Assembly: GCA_028280845.1 (NCBI GenBank) | Contig: JANQKZ010000013.1 | Coordinates: 1-57,072 of the forward strand | Source of the DNA: Opitutales bacterium | GTDB taxonomy: Bacteria > Verrucomicrobiota > Verrucomicrobiia > Opitutales > JABSRG01 | Reading direction: 5' to 3' | DNA length: 57,072 nucleotides | In this document: positions 27,912 through 37,719 of the stretch, one piece after another | Layout: the number at the start of each line of letters is the position of its first letter | How positions within the stretch are numbered: position 1 is the first letter of the stretch | The notes under the pieces: model-generated | Databases searched by the model: none | What the model saw: the letters and a program-made list of their open reading frames with translations, nothing else | Told to the model about the DNA's origin: nothing | Program-made: the position numbers and the translations under genes

Positions 27912-28586
27912 GCGGGTCGAAGGCGATGCGGCCGGTTTATTAGGCAGGCTTTTCTTGGCAGGAGCAGATTTTGCCTCCGTCTCGGATTCGTCATGATGCC
28001 CATGCTGGAGCCAATGGTCGAGGGAACCCAGAGTCCGATTGGCGGCCCGGATGAATTCCATTTCATCCGAGGGGTATCGGATCTGGCTGCTGATAAAGAC
28101 AAGGAACTCGTCCCAAAAGAACTCAAACCGGTTACCATAGTTGGTGAAAAAGGCCAGGCCGGTGGCGGCGTCAAGGCCATAGCGGCGCTTGAGCAATTTA
28201 CTGAGGCGGCTCCAGATAAAGGTAGCTTTTTCGAGGATGTACCAGGTCCCCAATGCCTCGGAGGGCTCGAGTCGATCAGCTCGTAAGCCCATAATCGAAG
28301 GGAGAGGGCAATCGAGTAGTTGGTAATCCAATACACCTAGATCTCCTTCAAGGAGTGGAGTTTTCAGATGCGTGTAAAACAGGGTTCCCGCGAGGTCACC
28401 CGTGCCGCTTTGGACCAGTTTATACTCGAAGGCAGAGTAAAACTGGTAGAAGCGGACGAGGATTTCCCGATAGTCCTCCAGACCACATTTCCCCTGGAAC
28501 AGTTCATTCAGGACAGGGTTGTGCTCCAACCGCTGGTAAGCGGCGGAAGTTTCCTGATAAACGTGTTCAAAGAATAGTTGATTCAC
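27897..28586 (-). CDS. Heme-oxygenase-fold protein lacking the heme ligand
   Basis: A 229-residue all-helical protein resembling bacterial heme oxygenases: QETSAAYQRLEHNPVL at the start, YREILVRFYQFYSAFE and a C-terminal FFTNYGNRFEFFWDEF. In true enzymes the first motif carries the proximal heme His (A-x-H-x-R-L), which is Tyr17 here. The distal-helix motif G-S-x-L-G-G is replaced by KATFIW. Heme oxygenation by the usual mechanism is therefore unlikely. The last ~35 residues are a low-complexity Lys/Ser/Pro tail. Its neighbour is a broken HugZ-like gene, so this may be the remains of a heme-handling pair or a protein with a new role. Confidence 0.7.
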   Translation of the reverse strand: MNQLFFEHVYQETSAAYQRLEHNPVLNELFQGKCGLEDYREILVRFYQFYSAFEYKLVQSGTGDLAGTLFYTHLKTPLLEGDLGVLDYQLLDCPLPSIMGLRADRLEPSEALGTWYILEKATFIWSRLSKLLKRRYGLDAATGLAFFTNYGNRFEFFWDEFLVFISSQIRYPSDEMEFIRAANRTLGSLDHWLQHGHHDESETEAKSAPAKKSLPNKPAASPSTRSIST

Positions 28587-28745
28587 AGCAGAGAAATAGG
28601 AGACCCAGGCTATCGTTACCCTTTTGACGAGGAAGAAGTTTGCTCTGTATGGGGTAAGACAACGCTGGAGCGAAAAAGATTCCTGATCTTAAGGCGGCGG
28701 CCTATACTTAAAGATGAACTGCAAACTCAGTCTACGGCAATAACC

Positions 28746-28823
28746 AACTAACTAGTTTACAAAGGGTTAACAGAAATGGAACGCTTTGCTTCATGATTTT
28801 TTGAGAAAATCAACTAATTAGTT
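28746..28823. other. AT-rich palindromes after the subtilase gene
   Basis: Two near copies of one AT-rich palindrome occur 66 bp apart: AACTAACTAGTTT (28746-28758) and the perfect AACTAATTAGTT (28812-28823), the latter touching the stop codon of the subtilase. They could be protein-binding sites or part of a weak terminator. The whole 28587-28822 gap holds no gene. Confidence 0.3.
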
Positions 28824-31800
28824 TAATTTACCTGGATCCAGCGGTGTTGAGAGAAGAGGTAGAAAAATCGAGGATTCATGCTGTCGACTTGGTAATAGAT
28901 CCAATCCCCATAGGTGAAACTCCACAAGTAGGGGAAGTTGCTCTTGGTGGTAAAGAGCCAGCCGATTGAAGGATCGTAGAACCATTCGGCAAGTCCGGAA
29001 CTTTCTCCAGCGAACCACCATCCGAGCGATTCATGGAAAATCCATGGAAGGGAATCCACCTTGAACAAACCAAACCAGGGTAAGTAGTACCAGTCATCGC
29101 CTGCCGGAATGGCGTCGGGAAAACGGGCAAACACGCCATCGCCCTGGACGAGGATAGTGGCGGTAGCCGAGTCGATCTGCCCACTGGAGTCGGATACTCG
29201 GACCCAGTACTCGGTGGCCCGGTCGATTGCAGGGGTGAGGTAGGTGGCTGTAGTGGCTCCAGGTAGGGGGGCACGGGTATCTCCGCTCCGGCCCTCATAC
29301 CACTGATAGGCCAGGTTGTCCCGGCTGACAGCGGAAACGGAGAGAAGGGGACGATCGCCGGAGCTGACGAGCCGGGACTGGGGTTGGCTTGTAATGGCAG
29401 GACCGTCTGAACTGGGATAAAAGGCGAGTTGGTCGACCCATGCCGTATCCAGGCCACTGGAGACCGAGTCATCTTTGACATATTGCCAGTAGAGCTCGAT
29501 TGTTCCCACGGTATTGACCTCAACGATGTTCTGTTTCCATCCTGATTCACCCGATACGGACTCGATGTAGGTGTCACCGATGAAAAAGTCTAACTCATCA
29601 TAGGTGGCCTCGGAAGAGGTCCTCCACCAGAAAACGGCGATTCCGGGGCCTTCGACTTCGGTAGCGAAGGCGCTGAACGCTCCATCGGCAAGGGAAGGGG
29701 TCTGAAGGGCGTCTACCTTGTCCCGGGCCTCGGTATTTTGAGCGAACCACTCGGCGTTGCCCGCGGTAGTCCAGGACGCCAGATCATTGTCCAGGGCCTG
29801 GCCGTAGGGGTTGGTTCTTGAAAAGATCGCCACATTAGCGCTTCGGCTTTGAGCTGACCCAAAACCATTAGAGACGACTACGCTGTAACTCCCGGCATCG
29901 GCCAGGGTGGCCTGGTTGATCGAAAGGGTGGAGGAGAATGCGCCGGGAATTGCAGTTCCGTTGCGCCGCCATTGCACGGTAGCCCCTTCAAGATTGGACA
30001 ATTCTACGGACAGGTTGAAAGAATCCCCCTCCGAGGCATAAGTTCGTTCCGGGTTTCTGATGATGCGCGGCGCGGAAGGCGATTCGGAGTTATAGAGGAC
30101 CTGGTCTAGCCAACCGGCATCGGCGCCAGCTGCTACGCTGAGATCTTTGGTATACTCCCATGAGAGGGTAACGGTGCCCGCGGGGACCTCGACCGATCCT
30201 AAGGTCCAGTCTACCTCCCCGCTAATTTGCCGGTAGAGGGTATTGTTGATAAAGAGGTTCAGAAAGTCGTAGCCTTCCTCAGAAGAGACCTTCCATTCAA
30301 ACGAAAGTTGTCCGGGACCTTCAACCGTAGTCGACAGGCGCGACGTCCCGTTGTGTGCCACTTGCCCACTCTGCACGGCGTCCATGCCATCGGAGGTGGT
30401 TTCGATCTGCGTAAACCACGGAGCTTCTCCATCCGTAGTCAGCACGAGGTAGGTGTTGTCGATCGATTCGTTCAGGTCACTTTCGCTGAGCAAGATGTTT
30501 ACCCAGGCGGCCTCCGAGCGGATGGTCCCGATTCCATTGGAAATCTCGACTTCATATTGGCCGGCGTCCTGACCGGTTACATTTAAGATTACCAGGCTGG
30601 ATCGAGTCTGGTCCGGGATTAAATTGCCATCCTTATACCACTGGTAGGACAATCTAGCTCCAGAGGCCTCCGCCAGCAGGATGATATTGCTGCCCGACAC
30701 CACGGTCTGGCTCTCAGGATTTTTCAGGATGACTGGGATGATGGTAGCGTCGACAATATTCAGGTCAGCGGTGGCACTGGTGACTGAGCCTGCATTGTTG
30801 GAAACTTGAACCTGGTAGGCACCCACAGCGTTATCGTCCACACTAGCGAGGAGTAGAGTGGGGGCGGTCTGGCCTGAAAGGGGTTCACCGTTTTTGATCC
30901 ATTGAAAACTTAGTGGGTTCGTGCCGGTGGCGCGGACGGAAAACTGCACGGTAGATCCGGTGGTGACCGTTTGGGAGGCAGGAGATTCTATGATACGCGG
31001 AGCTTGGTTCGCGGCGATCTCCAGCTCAACGATATTGCTCAGGGTAGAGCCATATTCATTCAATACATTTACTTGGATAAAGCCGCCGTCCTCCACACTC
31101 ACATTGGTCAGTGTAAGGGTTGGTGCGGTTTCTCCCTGGAGGGAAATGGAATCTTTAAACCACTGGTAGGAGAGAGGAACCGTACCCGTTGCGGTGACAG
31201 AAAAAGTGGCGGTATCGCCGGGGGCCACGATCTGGCTGGTCGGTTGTTCCGTGATGACTGGGGGCTCCGCGTCTTCGGCCACATATTCGAAAGCATCGAG
31301 ATAGCCCTGGTCGTCGCCACTGGAAATGGAGTAGTCCTTTTCGTAAGTCCAGGATAATGTATACTGCCCCTCGGGAATTTCCCGGGTGTATTGGGCCCAT
31401 TCCGTGATGCCTGAAATCTGGTCGATGCGTTCGCCATCTATCTTAAAGGTAAGGTAGTCGTAACCGCGCTCGCTGGACACTTTCCAGTAAAAGCGGACGG
31501 TGCCGGGGCCGTTCACAATCCGCTCGAGGGTCGAACTCTGGTTGTCCCCGACATCGGAGTTGGAAGCCGCGTCGACCCCATCCCAGGTTACCGTATTCTG
31601 AGCAACCCAGGGCTGAAGGCTGCGGTTCCGCCATTGGCCATTTTCGTCATCCATGGCCTGGCCGAGTTCCGGAGATATTCCCAGCACGGCGACGTTGGCG
31701 GAGCTGGTCACCGCTCCACTATCGTTGAAGATTCTGACCTCATAGAGCCCGCTATCTGCCGCAGTGACATTGGTCAAAGTCAACGCACTTTGGATTTCGT

Positions 31801-33595
31801 TGGGAAGGAGGGTTCCGTCTTTCTTCCATTCATACTGGAGGTTCTCTCCCGTGGCAGTTACGGATAAAATGACATCATCCCCCTCATCGGCGACCACATC
31901 TTCCAGAGTGGTTTCTAACCGGGGGAAAGAAATTGGATCCAGATTGCGTATGGCATTGTTTAAATTCAAGCGGCCTCCAGAGGCTACCCGGCCTGATAAA
32001 GCTTCCAAGGGGTCTACGGTGGCCAGGATGCGATCAATCAGTCGAAGGTCTTCCGACGGGTATTGCGCTTTAATAATCGCGAGGGCCCCTGCCACCTGAG
32101 GGGCGGCCATGGAGGTGCCTGAGAGGGCACGATAGGAAAAATTACTTCCGATGTAAGTCGAGTAAATGTCTGAGCCCGGTGCCCCGATATCCACGGTGCG
32201 ATCGCCGAAGTTGGAAAAGGATGAGAGTCGGTCGCGGTTGTTCGTGCTGGCAACCGATACGATGTTGGAAAGGTTGTAATTGCTGGGATAGGAAGGCCAG
32301 AGATCGTTGTCGAAGGAATCATTGCCGGCAGCGGCAACAAAGATCACGCCATTGTTTCGGGCATTCTCAATGGCATTATAGGCGGACAGGCTAAAGCCGC
32401 CTCCGCCGAAGCTCGCATTGATGATATCGGCACCCTCACTCACCGCGTAATTGACGCAGGTGATCATGTCAGAGGTCGATCCCGACCCTGAGGCGGAGAG
32501 GAATTTAACCCCCATCAGTTCTACGTTCCAGGCCATGCCGGCGACCCCGGTCCCATTATTACCCACAGCGCCTATAATACCTGCGCAATGGGTGCCATGA
32601 CCATTGTCGTCGAGGGGATCCCCGGAGTTGTTGATAGCGTTAATCCCGTGGATGTCATCCACAAATCCATTTCCGTCGTTATCAATTCCATCGAGGGATT
32701 CGCCGGGGTTTCTCCACATATTGTCGGCCAGGTCTTCATGGGTGTATAAAATTCCGGTATCTATAACGGCGACGACCACGCCATCCGCCCGAGTTCGGAC
32801 ATCCCAGGCTTCCGGGGCGTCTGTATCTGCATCGGCTACGCCAAAGGAGGAATCGATTTCTTGTCCGGTGTTATGTTGGCCCCATTGAATCGGGTAGGAT
32901 GGGTCATTCGGGGTCAAATGCGTATGCCGGATAAAATCGGGTTCAGCGAATTCAACCGTCCCGGATAGGCCTTCCAGCGCTTTGACCATGGAGGGGACAC
33001 TTTCAGTATTGGCGGGATCGAGGTGAACCCGATAGATATCCAAATTTCCCAGGGGGTCGCCAAGATGCCCGCCGTTTTGTTGGATCGTAGCCCGTATCTG
33101 GTCTTTGCTGGATCCTTCGGAGAGTTTCACAAGGATCCGGTTGGCTACCATTTCCCGTTGAGCGAGAAGGATGTCTTCTCCCGTGGTGAGGTTGCGCACC
33201 AGCTTCTCTTCGATCCGGATGGGATAGGGTAAACTCTGGGGCTGCAGCAAGGTGACTCGACTATAGCGGCCCTCGGCATTGGGCGGGGAGGCCTTGATTT
33301 CCAGAATGGTGCTGCCATTCCAAGGGGAATCGGGGTGGTCCAGGACATTGCCGGGGCCCTGGCTCGTCCCCGGATGGAGTGGCGATTTTCCGCGGCGTGC
33401 GGTCTGGATGTCCGTTGGATTTTGGGCAGCGGGAGATGATGGGTGGGCAGCGCCGGGGTCTTCGACCCGGTCGGAATGCAGGGCTTGCTGAAGCTCCACC
33501 GGATCTGTCGAGGGCGGAGTGATTCCAACGATAAAAAAGAGGGTAGCCGCCAAAATGGCCAGTACCCCGGTTATCACTGCGGGCCAGACTTTCAA
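28823..33595 (-). CDS. Secreted subtilase with Ig-like repeats and aromatic C-terminal module
   Basis: A 1590-residue exported protease. A membrane signal segment (6-27) is followed by a low-complexity stretch, a fervidolysin-like propeptide region (about 140-225) and an S8 domain (about 240-545). The catalytic triad is Asp279 (AVIDTGI), His333 (GHGTHCAG) and Ser495 (GTSMAAP). The rest alternates six or so I-set-type Ig domains, marked by YQWxK and DxGxYxVxVxN, with three copies of a ~130-residue beta-sandwich that contains F-x-W-[KR]-[VT]-S-S-E. The last 95 residues form the Trp/Tyr-rich module shared with two other proteins here. It probably degrades protein outside the cell; the Ig part and C-terminal module suggest surface binding. 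Confidence 0.9.
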   Translation of the reverse strand: MKVWPAVITGVLAILAATLFFIVGITPPSTDPVELQQALHSDRVEDPGAAHPSSPAAQNPTDIQTARRGKSPLHPGTSQGPGNVLDHPDSPWNGSTILEIKASPPNAEGRYSRVTLLQPQSLPYPIRIEEKLVRNLTTGEDILLAQREMVANRILVKLSEGSSKDQIRATIQQNGGHLGDPLGNLDIYRVHLDPANTESVPSMVKALEGLSGTVEFAEPDFIRHTHLTPNDPSYPIQWGQHNTGQEIDSSFGVADADTDAPEAWDVRTRADGVVVAVIDTGILYTHEDLADNMWRNPGESLDGIDNDGNGFVDDIHGINAINNSGDPLDDNGHGTHCAGIIGAVGNNGTGVAGMAWNVELMGVKFLSASGSGSTSDMITCVNYAVSEGADIINASFGGGGFSLSAYNAIENARNNGVIFVAAAGNDSFDNDLWPSYPSNYNLSNIVSVASTNNRDRLSSFSNFGDRTVDIGAPGSDIYSTYIGSNFSYRALSGTSMAAPQVAGALAIIKAQYPSEDLRLIDRILATVDPLEALSGRVASGGRLNLNNAIRNLDPISFPRLETTLEDVVADEGDDVILSVTATGENLQYEWKKDGTLLPNEIQSALTLTNVTAADSGLYEVRIFNDSGAVTSSANVAVLGISPELGQAMDDENGQWRNRSLQPWVAQNTVTWDGVDAASNSDVGDNQSSTLERIVNGPGTVRFYWKVSSERGYDYLTFKIDGERIDQISGITEWAQYTREIPEGQYTLSWTYEKDYSISSGDDQGYLDAFEYVAEDAEPPVITEQPTSQIVAPGDTATFSVTATGTVPLSYQWFKDSISLQGETAPTLTLTNVSVEDGGFIQVNVLNEYGSTLSNIVELEIAANQAPRIIESPASQTVTTGSTVQFSVRATGTNPLSFQWIKNGEPLSGQTAPTLLLASVDDNAVGAYQVQVSNNAGSVTSATADLNIVDATIIPVILKNPESQTVVSGSNIILLAEASGARLSYQWYKDGNLIPDQTRSSLVILNVTGQDAGQYEVEISNGIGTIRSEAAWVNILLSESDLNESIDNTYLVLTTDGEAPWFTQIETTSDGMDAVQSGQVAHNGTSRLSTTVEGPGQLSFEWKVSSEEGYDFLNLFINNTLYRQISGEVDWTLGSVEVPAGTVTLSWEYTKDLSVAAGADAGWLDQVLYNSESPSAPRIIRNPERTYASEGDSFNLSVELSNLEGATVQWRRNGTAIPGAFSSTLSINQATLADAGSYSVVVSNGFGSAQSRSANVAIFSRTNPYGQALDNDLASWTTAGNAEWFAQNTEARDKVDALQTPSLADGAFSAFATEVEGPGIAVFWWRTSSEATYDELDFFIGDTYIESVSGESGWKQNIVEVNTVGTIELYWQYVKDDSVSSGLDTAWVDQLAFYPSSDGPAITSQPQSRLVSSGDRPLLSVSAVSRDNLAYQWYEGRSGDTRAPLPGATTATYLTPAIDRATEYWVRVSDSSGQIDSATATILVQGDGVFARFPDAIPAGDDWYYLPWFGLFKVDSLPWIFHESLGWWFAGESSGLAEWFYDPSIGWLFTTKSNFPYLWSFTYGDWIYYQVDSMNPRFFYLFSQHRWIQVN

Positions 33596-33701
33596 AGACT
33601 TGGTTTCCTACCTATTAAAACATGCATATACGAAAAAAGTTCGGGAAGTGTGCATTCCCGAACCTTTAACGATCTTAAATGTAATGTTTGTGTCGAAAAG
33701 A

Positions 33702-35978
33702 TCAAGTATCCGGAGACATCCAGGCAGCAGAGGAGAAATCGTAAAACCAGCGTTCGGTGGGGGTGCTGAATTCCTCACTGAAAAAGAGCCACTTGTCGTT
33801 AACGACGTCATAAAGGTAGGGGTAATACTGAGGAACACCGGTAAAGTACCAGCCCATGCCTGGAATGAAGACGAAGAACCCGCGAACGTCTTCACCGTAG
33901 AAATACATCCAGCCCATTTTGAGGTGGTAGGCCCATGGATAATTCGCGATTTGCACCAGACCCAGATTGTTCTGGAACCACCAATCCGTGGCTCCTGTAT
34001 CTTCGAGGGCGGTGGGGAAGAATTCAGTAGCGGTCGGAGCGGGATCAATCACCGAACCTCCGGAACCCGTTATGGCACCGGCAAGCTCGCCGGAGGTGGA
34101 CCCAGATCCGGAGGCATCGACAAATAAGGCCGGACCAAAGGGGAAGACGCGTTCGCCAACTAAGCCGGCTACTTCCAAAGCAAAGTCGCCATCGAAGGGC
34201 GGGGTGAAGTCGAAGGAAGCGGAGGTGATATCGGTTAAAAGACTATCTCCGATAAGGGAAGAGTTGGTGATGGAAATATCATCTACAACCCAGCCAATCG
34301 ATGTATCGGTGCCGAGAAAGCGATTGCCTCCTGGGTAGGCAAAAACGAACCGGATGTTGATGACCTGTCCGTCAAACTCCCCGAGGTTGACCGTTTTCTG
34401 AACGAAGTCGGTGTCGGTCTGTCCGTTGTTACCGGTTTGGCTGAAGATTTCGGTCCAGCTGTTTCCGCCATCGGTCGAAATGTCGACTCGCGCGGTTTCG
34501 TCGGTGGTGGCGAAGGCAAGTCTGCTCTGGAATTGGAGCTGGCTGGAGGCGCTGGGAATGATGTTGCGATCAATGGTAAGGATCTCATCGGAGATTCCAA
34601 CGTTATGGTTGAAATGAAAGGCAGATGAGCCAGATGCGACAGTCGCGCTCTGGATAAAGTTATAGTCTCCCAACTGAGTAATGGTGAAATTGCCGGGATT
34701 GGTTTCTGCCCCTTCGACCCATCCGGAGCTATCCAAGGCCGCCAGCCGTATGCGGTAATTGGATACGCCAGGCATAGTGCTAAAGGTGTAGCTGCTCGCC
34801 TGGCCCGTGGTGGGGGATGCTGCCCCGCTGGCGGTGGAGGGAGTGAAGTCGGGTAGGTAGTCCATCTTGAAGTTTTCGGAGGACGGCACATTTACCTGTT
34901 CTGAAAAAGTGGTGATGTTGGGGCCGGAAATCGTCACCGTGTAGGTCCCCGCCTGACCGGGTAAGGGGACGGCGTAGGCTCCCGAGGCGGTGGTCTCGGC
35001 AAAAAAGTCCTGCCCGGTTACCTCAATCCGCACGCCGCCCAAGCCTTCGCCGATGCTGTAGAATTGATCTCCATCAAAGTCGAGGAAGGCCACCCCGGTG
35101 AGGAACTGAGGATTGGCCGACCGACCGCCAAAGACCTGGGTGACGACTTGCGGCCCAACATTTTGTAGCAGAGACACACCACTGAAGGAAACGGATCCCG
35201 GTCGTTCGGACTGATCGCGATTTCCCAAAACCACGCCCACTCCAATCTCCCGTGAGGAAGGGGAATGAATAGCATTACGATGACCCGGGGGATTCTGCAT
35301 TCCTCCGATCGCACTGAGGTCTCCCGAGCCGGCCCAGTCGATGTTGAATCCGGCATGGCCATGCCAGGCCGACTTGGCGCTGGAGAATACATTCTCGAAG
35401 GCGGATACATTTTGATTGTAACCGAAGGCATCCAACCGATCACCCAGGCTATCAAAGGCTCCATAGGGTGAGGGAGGCTCGCTGGAGGACACGTGACCTT
35501 GGAACACATTGGTGAACTGATCCTGGCTGTGCAGTCGGGCAATGGTGATCAGGGTATCATTAAAAGCAAGAGGCTGAGTGCTCTGGGTCAGCGTAGCAAA
35601 CTGCGACTCCATGGTGTCGAAATTTACGTTGGAGGCGCCACTCACAATGGCAGCATCGGTGGTGGGGTGGTCCTCGGTGGCAGTGTTCCGCAGGCGGGTG
35701 GCTTCGGCTACGGCGTCCGCCCGGGCCCGGTTGATGTATTCCAGGTAGAGGGTTTCTTCATCCGTTGGATCTCCAATCGTGTAGGCGGTCGCCTGTGCGG
35801 AAAGGGAGGATTCCTTCTGGTCTAAACGAACTTTGGGTGAAACCGATTTTTCCGGCTCCAGGGGTGGCACTGCTGGAGGGGGGGCCACCGGACTGAGCTG
35901 ACCGACTTGAGGGCTTCCGAGGGCAAAGGAAAGGGAGGCCCCCAGAAGGGGAAACAAAAGGAGGGGCTTGCGAGACAT
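33702..35978 (-). CDS. CAP/SCP-domain exoprotein with aromatic C-terminal module
   Basis: A 758-residue secreted protein. The start at 35978 gives a clean signal peptide. A CAP domain (about 75-250) shows LEYINRARADA, LHSQDQFT, ENVFSSAKSAWHGHAG and GHRNAIHSPSSREIGVGV, with the His and Glu of the CAP pocket. Then come an SdrD-B/transthyretin-like domain (GVAFLDFDGDQFYSIGEG), a long beta-sandwich region with a WVVDDISI strand, and the Trp/Tyr-rich 95-residue module. CAP proteins bind lipids or act outside the cell in diverse ways; the actual role here is unknown. It is 106 bp upstream of the subtilase gene on the same strand. Confidence 0.85.
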   Translation of the reverse strand: MSRKPLLLFPLLGASLSFALGSPQVGQLSPVAPPPAVPPLEPEKSVSPKVRLDQKESSLSAQATAYTIGDPTDEETLYLEYINRARADAVAEATRLRNTATEDHPTTDAAIVSGASNVNFDTMESQFATLTQSTQPLAFNDTLITIARLHSQDQFTNVFQGHVSSSEPPSPYGAFDSLGDRLDAFGYNQNVSAFENVFSSAKSAWHGHAGFNIDWAGSGDLSAIGGMQNPPGHRNAIHSPSSREIGVGVVLGNRDQSERPGSVSFSGVSLLQNVGPQVVTQVFGGRSANPQFLTGVAFLDFDGDQFYSIGEGLGGVRIEVTGQDFFAETTASGAYAVPLPGQAGTYTVTISGPNITTFSEQVNVPSSENFKMDYLPDFTPSTASGAASPTTGQASSYTFSTMPGVSNYRIRLAALDSSGWVEGAETNPGNFTITQLGDYNFIQSATVASGSSAFHFNHNVGISDEILTIDRNIIPSASSQLQFQSRLAFATTDETARVDISTDGGNSWTEIFSQTGNNGQTDTDFVQKTVNLGEFDGQVINIRFVFAYPGGNRFLGTDTSIGWVVDDISITNSSLIGDSLLTDITSASFDFTPPFDGDFALEVAGLVGERVFPFGPALFVDASGSGSTSGELAGAITGSGGSVIDPAPTATEFFPTALEDTGATDWWFQNNLGLVQIANYPWAYHLKMGWMYFYGEDVRGFFVFIPGMGWYFTGVPQYYPYLYDVVNDKWLFFSEEFSTPTERWFYDFSSAAWMSPDT

Positions 35979-36083
35979 AGGCGTGCAGCTTAGGGCAGGC
36001 CTGTCCCAAAAGGCAATGCTCGAATATGGGGAATAAGGAAGTTTTATGATCCTTAACCAGTTGTAAATCAACTATTTAAGAGA

Positions 36084-37460
36084 TCAAAACTGCAGCCCCC
36101 TCCCTTTCAGTTTGATGGCGGCAAAGCCTAACGTAATCAAAAAGGTGACGATGAAATAGGGCGGCCACCAGGCGAGGGAAGCGGAGAACACGACATCTTC
36201 CAGCATGGCGCCCTCTAAATCGGGGTTGGAAGCAGAGACCGCAGGGTGCAGCCCTTTGAGGAGCAGGGCATAGGCGACACCAAGGAGTCCATAGGCGAGA
36301 TTGAAGGCGAGCCCTTTAAAACTGAGGACGGTGGCGCGCTGCTCGGATTCCGTAATCCGGTTGAGGTAATTACTCAGCAGAAATCCACACATATACATGG
36401 CGACCATAATGGGGATGAGCGGGAGTAATCCCCACCAGGGGATGGCGAAGGGCAAGCCGATTAATCCGACGAGGGTCAGGGCTCCCATAATAAAGACGTT
36501 GTTCCGGGGTGGGAAATCGTCCGCCATTTTCTTCAAATACTTTGGAAGAACGACGCCCAGGATACCAAAGACAGAACCCAGCACTCCATAGGTGGCTTCC
36601 GGTAATTCGATTACGCGGTAGTACTGGCTGTTGAAGGTCAGAAACACACGAATGATGCTGTCGAAGACAAAGCCAAAAACGATAATGATGAGGGCGGTGG
36701 GCGTTTTTAAAATCCAGGCACCGGCCGACAAGGTCGTTTTCAGGGACTGCATGGCCGTGGCATGAATATTTTGCAGGGGGTGAAAATCTACCCGGGCATG
36801 TTCCTGCTGACGTTCGCTGGATTGGAGTTCCTGCATGCGAGTCGTCACGAGAATAACGCCGAGGCTCTGAATAAAGACAAGGAAGAGCGGCAGGCGCATG
36901 GTGATGTTTTTGGACAGCTCATAATCGAGCCCCAGGGCGCCAATCATCGTGTTCATGAATTTCTGGTCGTAGAGGACACCCCCGATGAGCATGGCGCCGA
37001 TAAAAGCAATGGATTGCCAGCGCATGAGGACTTCCTGGACCGAAGACCATTTATCCTCCATGCCGGCCTGCTTGAGAGAGTCATAGGCGAGGGCCTCATC
37101 GGCTCCGCTGGCCGCCGCTTCTGCCGCCCCACTCAGGATCCGGTTGATGATAAAGATAATAAACAGGATGGAAGGGTCCAGCAGGGGAACAAAGGTGATG
37201 ACCCCCATCTCAATAAACATCAGGAAGCCGCAAACTCTCAGCAGGTTCCTACGCCCAATGGTATCGGCGATTGCCCCGGACGGGACTTCCAGGAGAACAA
37301 TGGCAGCCGCCCACGCCACGTTGAGCAGCGCGTACTGTTGGGCGCTTAATCCAAAATCAATGAAGAGAATGGCCAGGACCGGATAATAAAACCGGGCATT
37401 GAACAGGATGCGGAACCAAACGAATAACCGGACATTTCTGATTTCAAAGGGAGAGGACAT
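36084..37460 (-). CDS. MFS transporter
   Basis: A 458-residue protein with about 12 membrane helices. The loop between helices 2 and 3 reads GAIADTIGRRNLLR, the standard major-facilitator motif, and the second half starts after a charged cytoplasmic loop around residue 220. Substrate is not predictable. The next gene on the strand is the CAP protein, 105 bp away. Its upstream region carries heptanucleotide repeats that separate it from hflX. Confidence 0.85.
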   Translation of the reverse strand: MSSPFEIRNVRLFVWFRILFNARFYYPVLAILFIDFGLSAQQYALLNVAWAAAIVLLEVPSGAIADTIGRRNLLRVCGFLMFIEMGVITFVPLLDPSILFIIFIINRILSGAAEAAASGADEALAYDSLKQAGMEDKWSSVQEVLMRWQSIAFIGAMLIGGVLYDQKFMNTMIGALGLDYELSKNITMRLPLFLVFIQSLGVILVTTRMQELQSSERQQEHARVDFHPLQNIHATAMQSLKTTLSAGAWILKTPTALIIIVFGFVFDSIIRVFLTFNSQYYRVIELPEATYGVLGSVFGILGVVLPKYLKKMADDFPPRNNVFIMGALTLVGLIGLPFAIPWWGLLPLIPIMVAMYMCGFLLSNYLNRITESEQRATVLSFKGLAFNLAYGLLGVAYALLLKGLHPAVSASNPDLEGAMLEDVVFSASLAWWPPYFIVTFLITLGFAAIKLKGRGLQF

Positions 37461-37500
37461 GGAGGGAGGTCGGTAGTCGGGGAGTTGCGAGAGCCAGTAT

Positions 37501-37546
37501 TTAGTGCTAAGCGCTTAGTGTCTAGTGTCTAGTGTCTGGTGCTTAG
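37501..37546. repeat. Heptanucleotide array, left arm
   Basis: About seven imperfect 7-base units of the form [CT]T[AG]GTG[TC] run from 37501 to 37546. They are the reverse complement of the units in the array at 37624-37686, so the two could pair across the 77-base spacer. The array lies directly upstream of the MFS gene. Confidence 0.75.
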
Positions 37547-37623
37547 GGGACCCCTTGGACATTGGATTTTCCTTGCGGAATATTGGAAATTGAAACTTCC
37601 CATCATTCAAAATGCAGGGGGTT

Positions 37624-37686
<63 letters not shown>

Positions 37687-37719
37687 GTCCCCAATATCTG
37701 CCAGTGTTGCGGATTCCCC

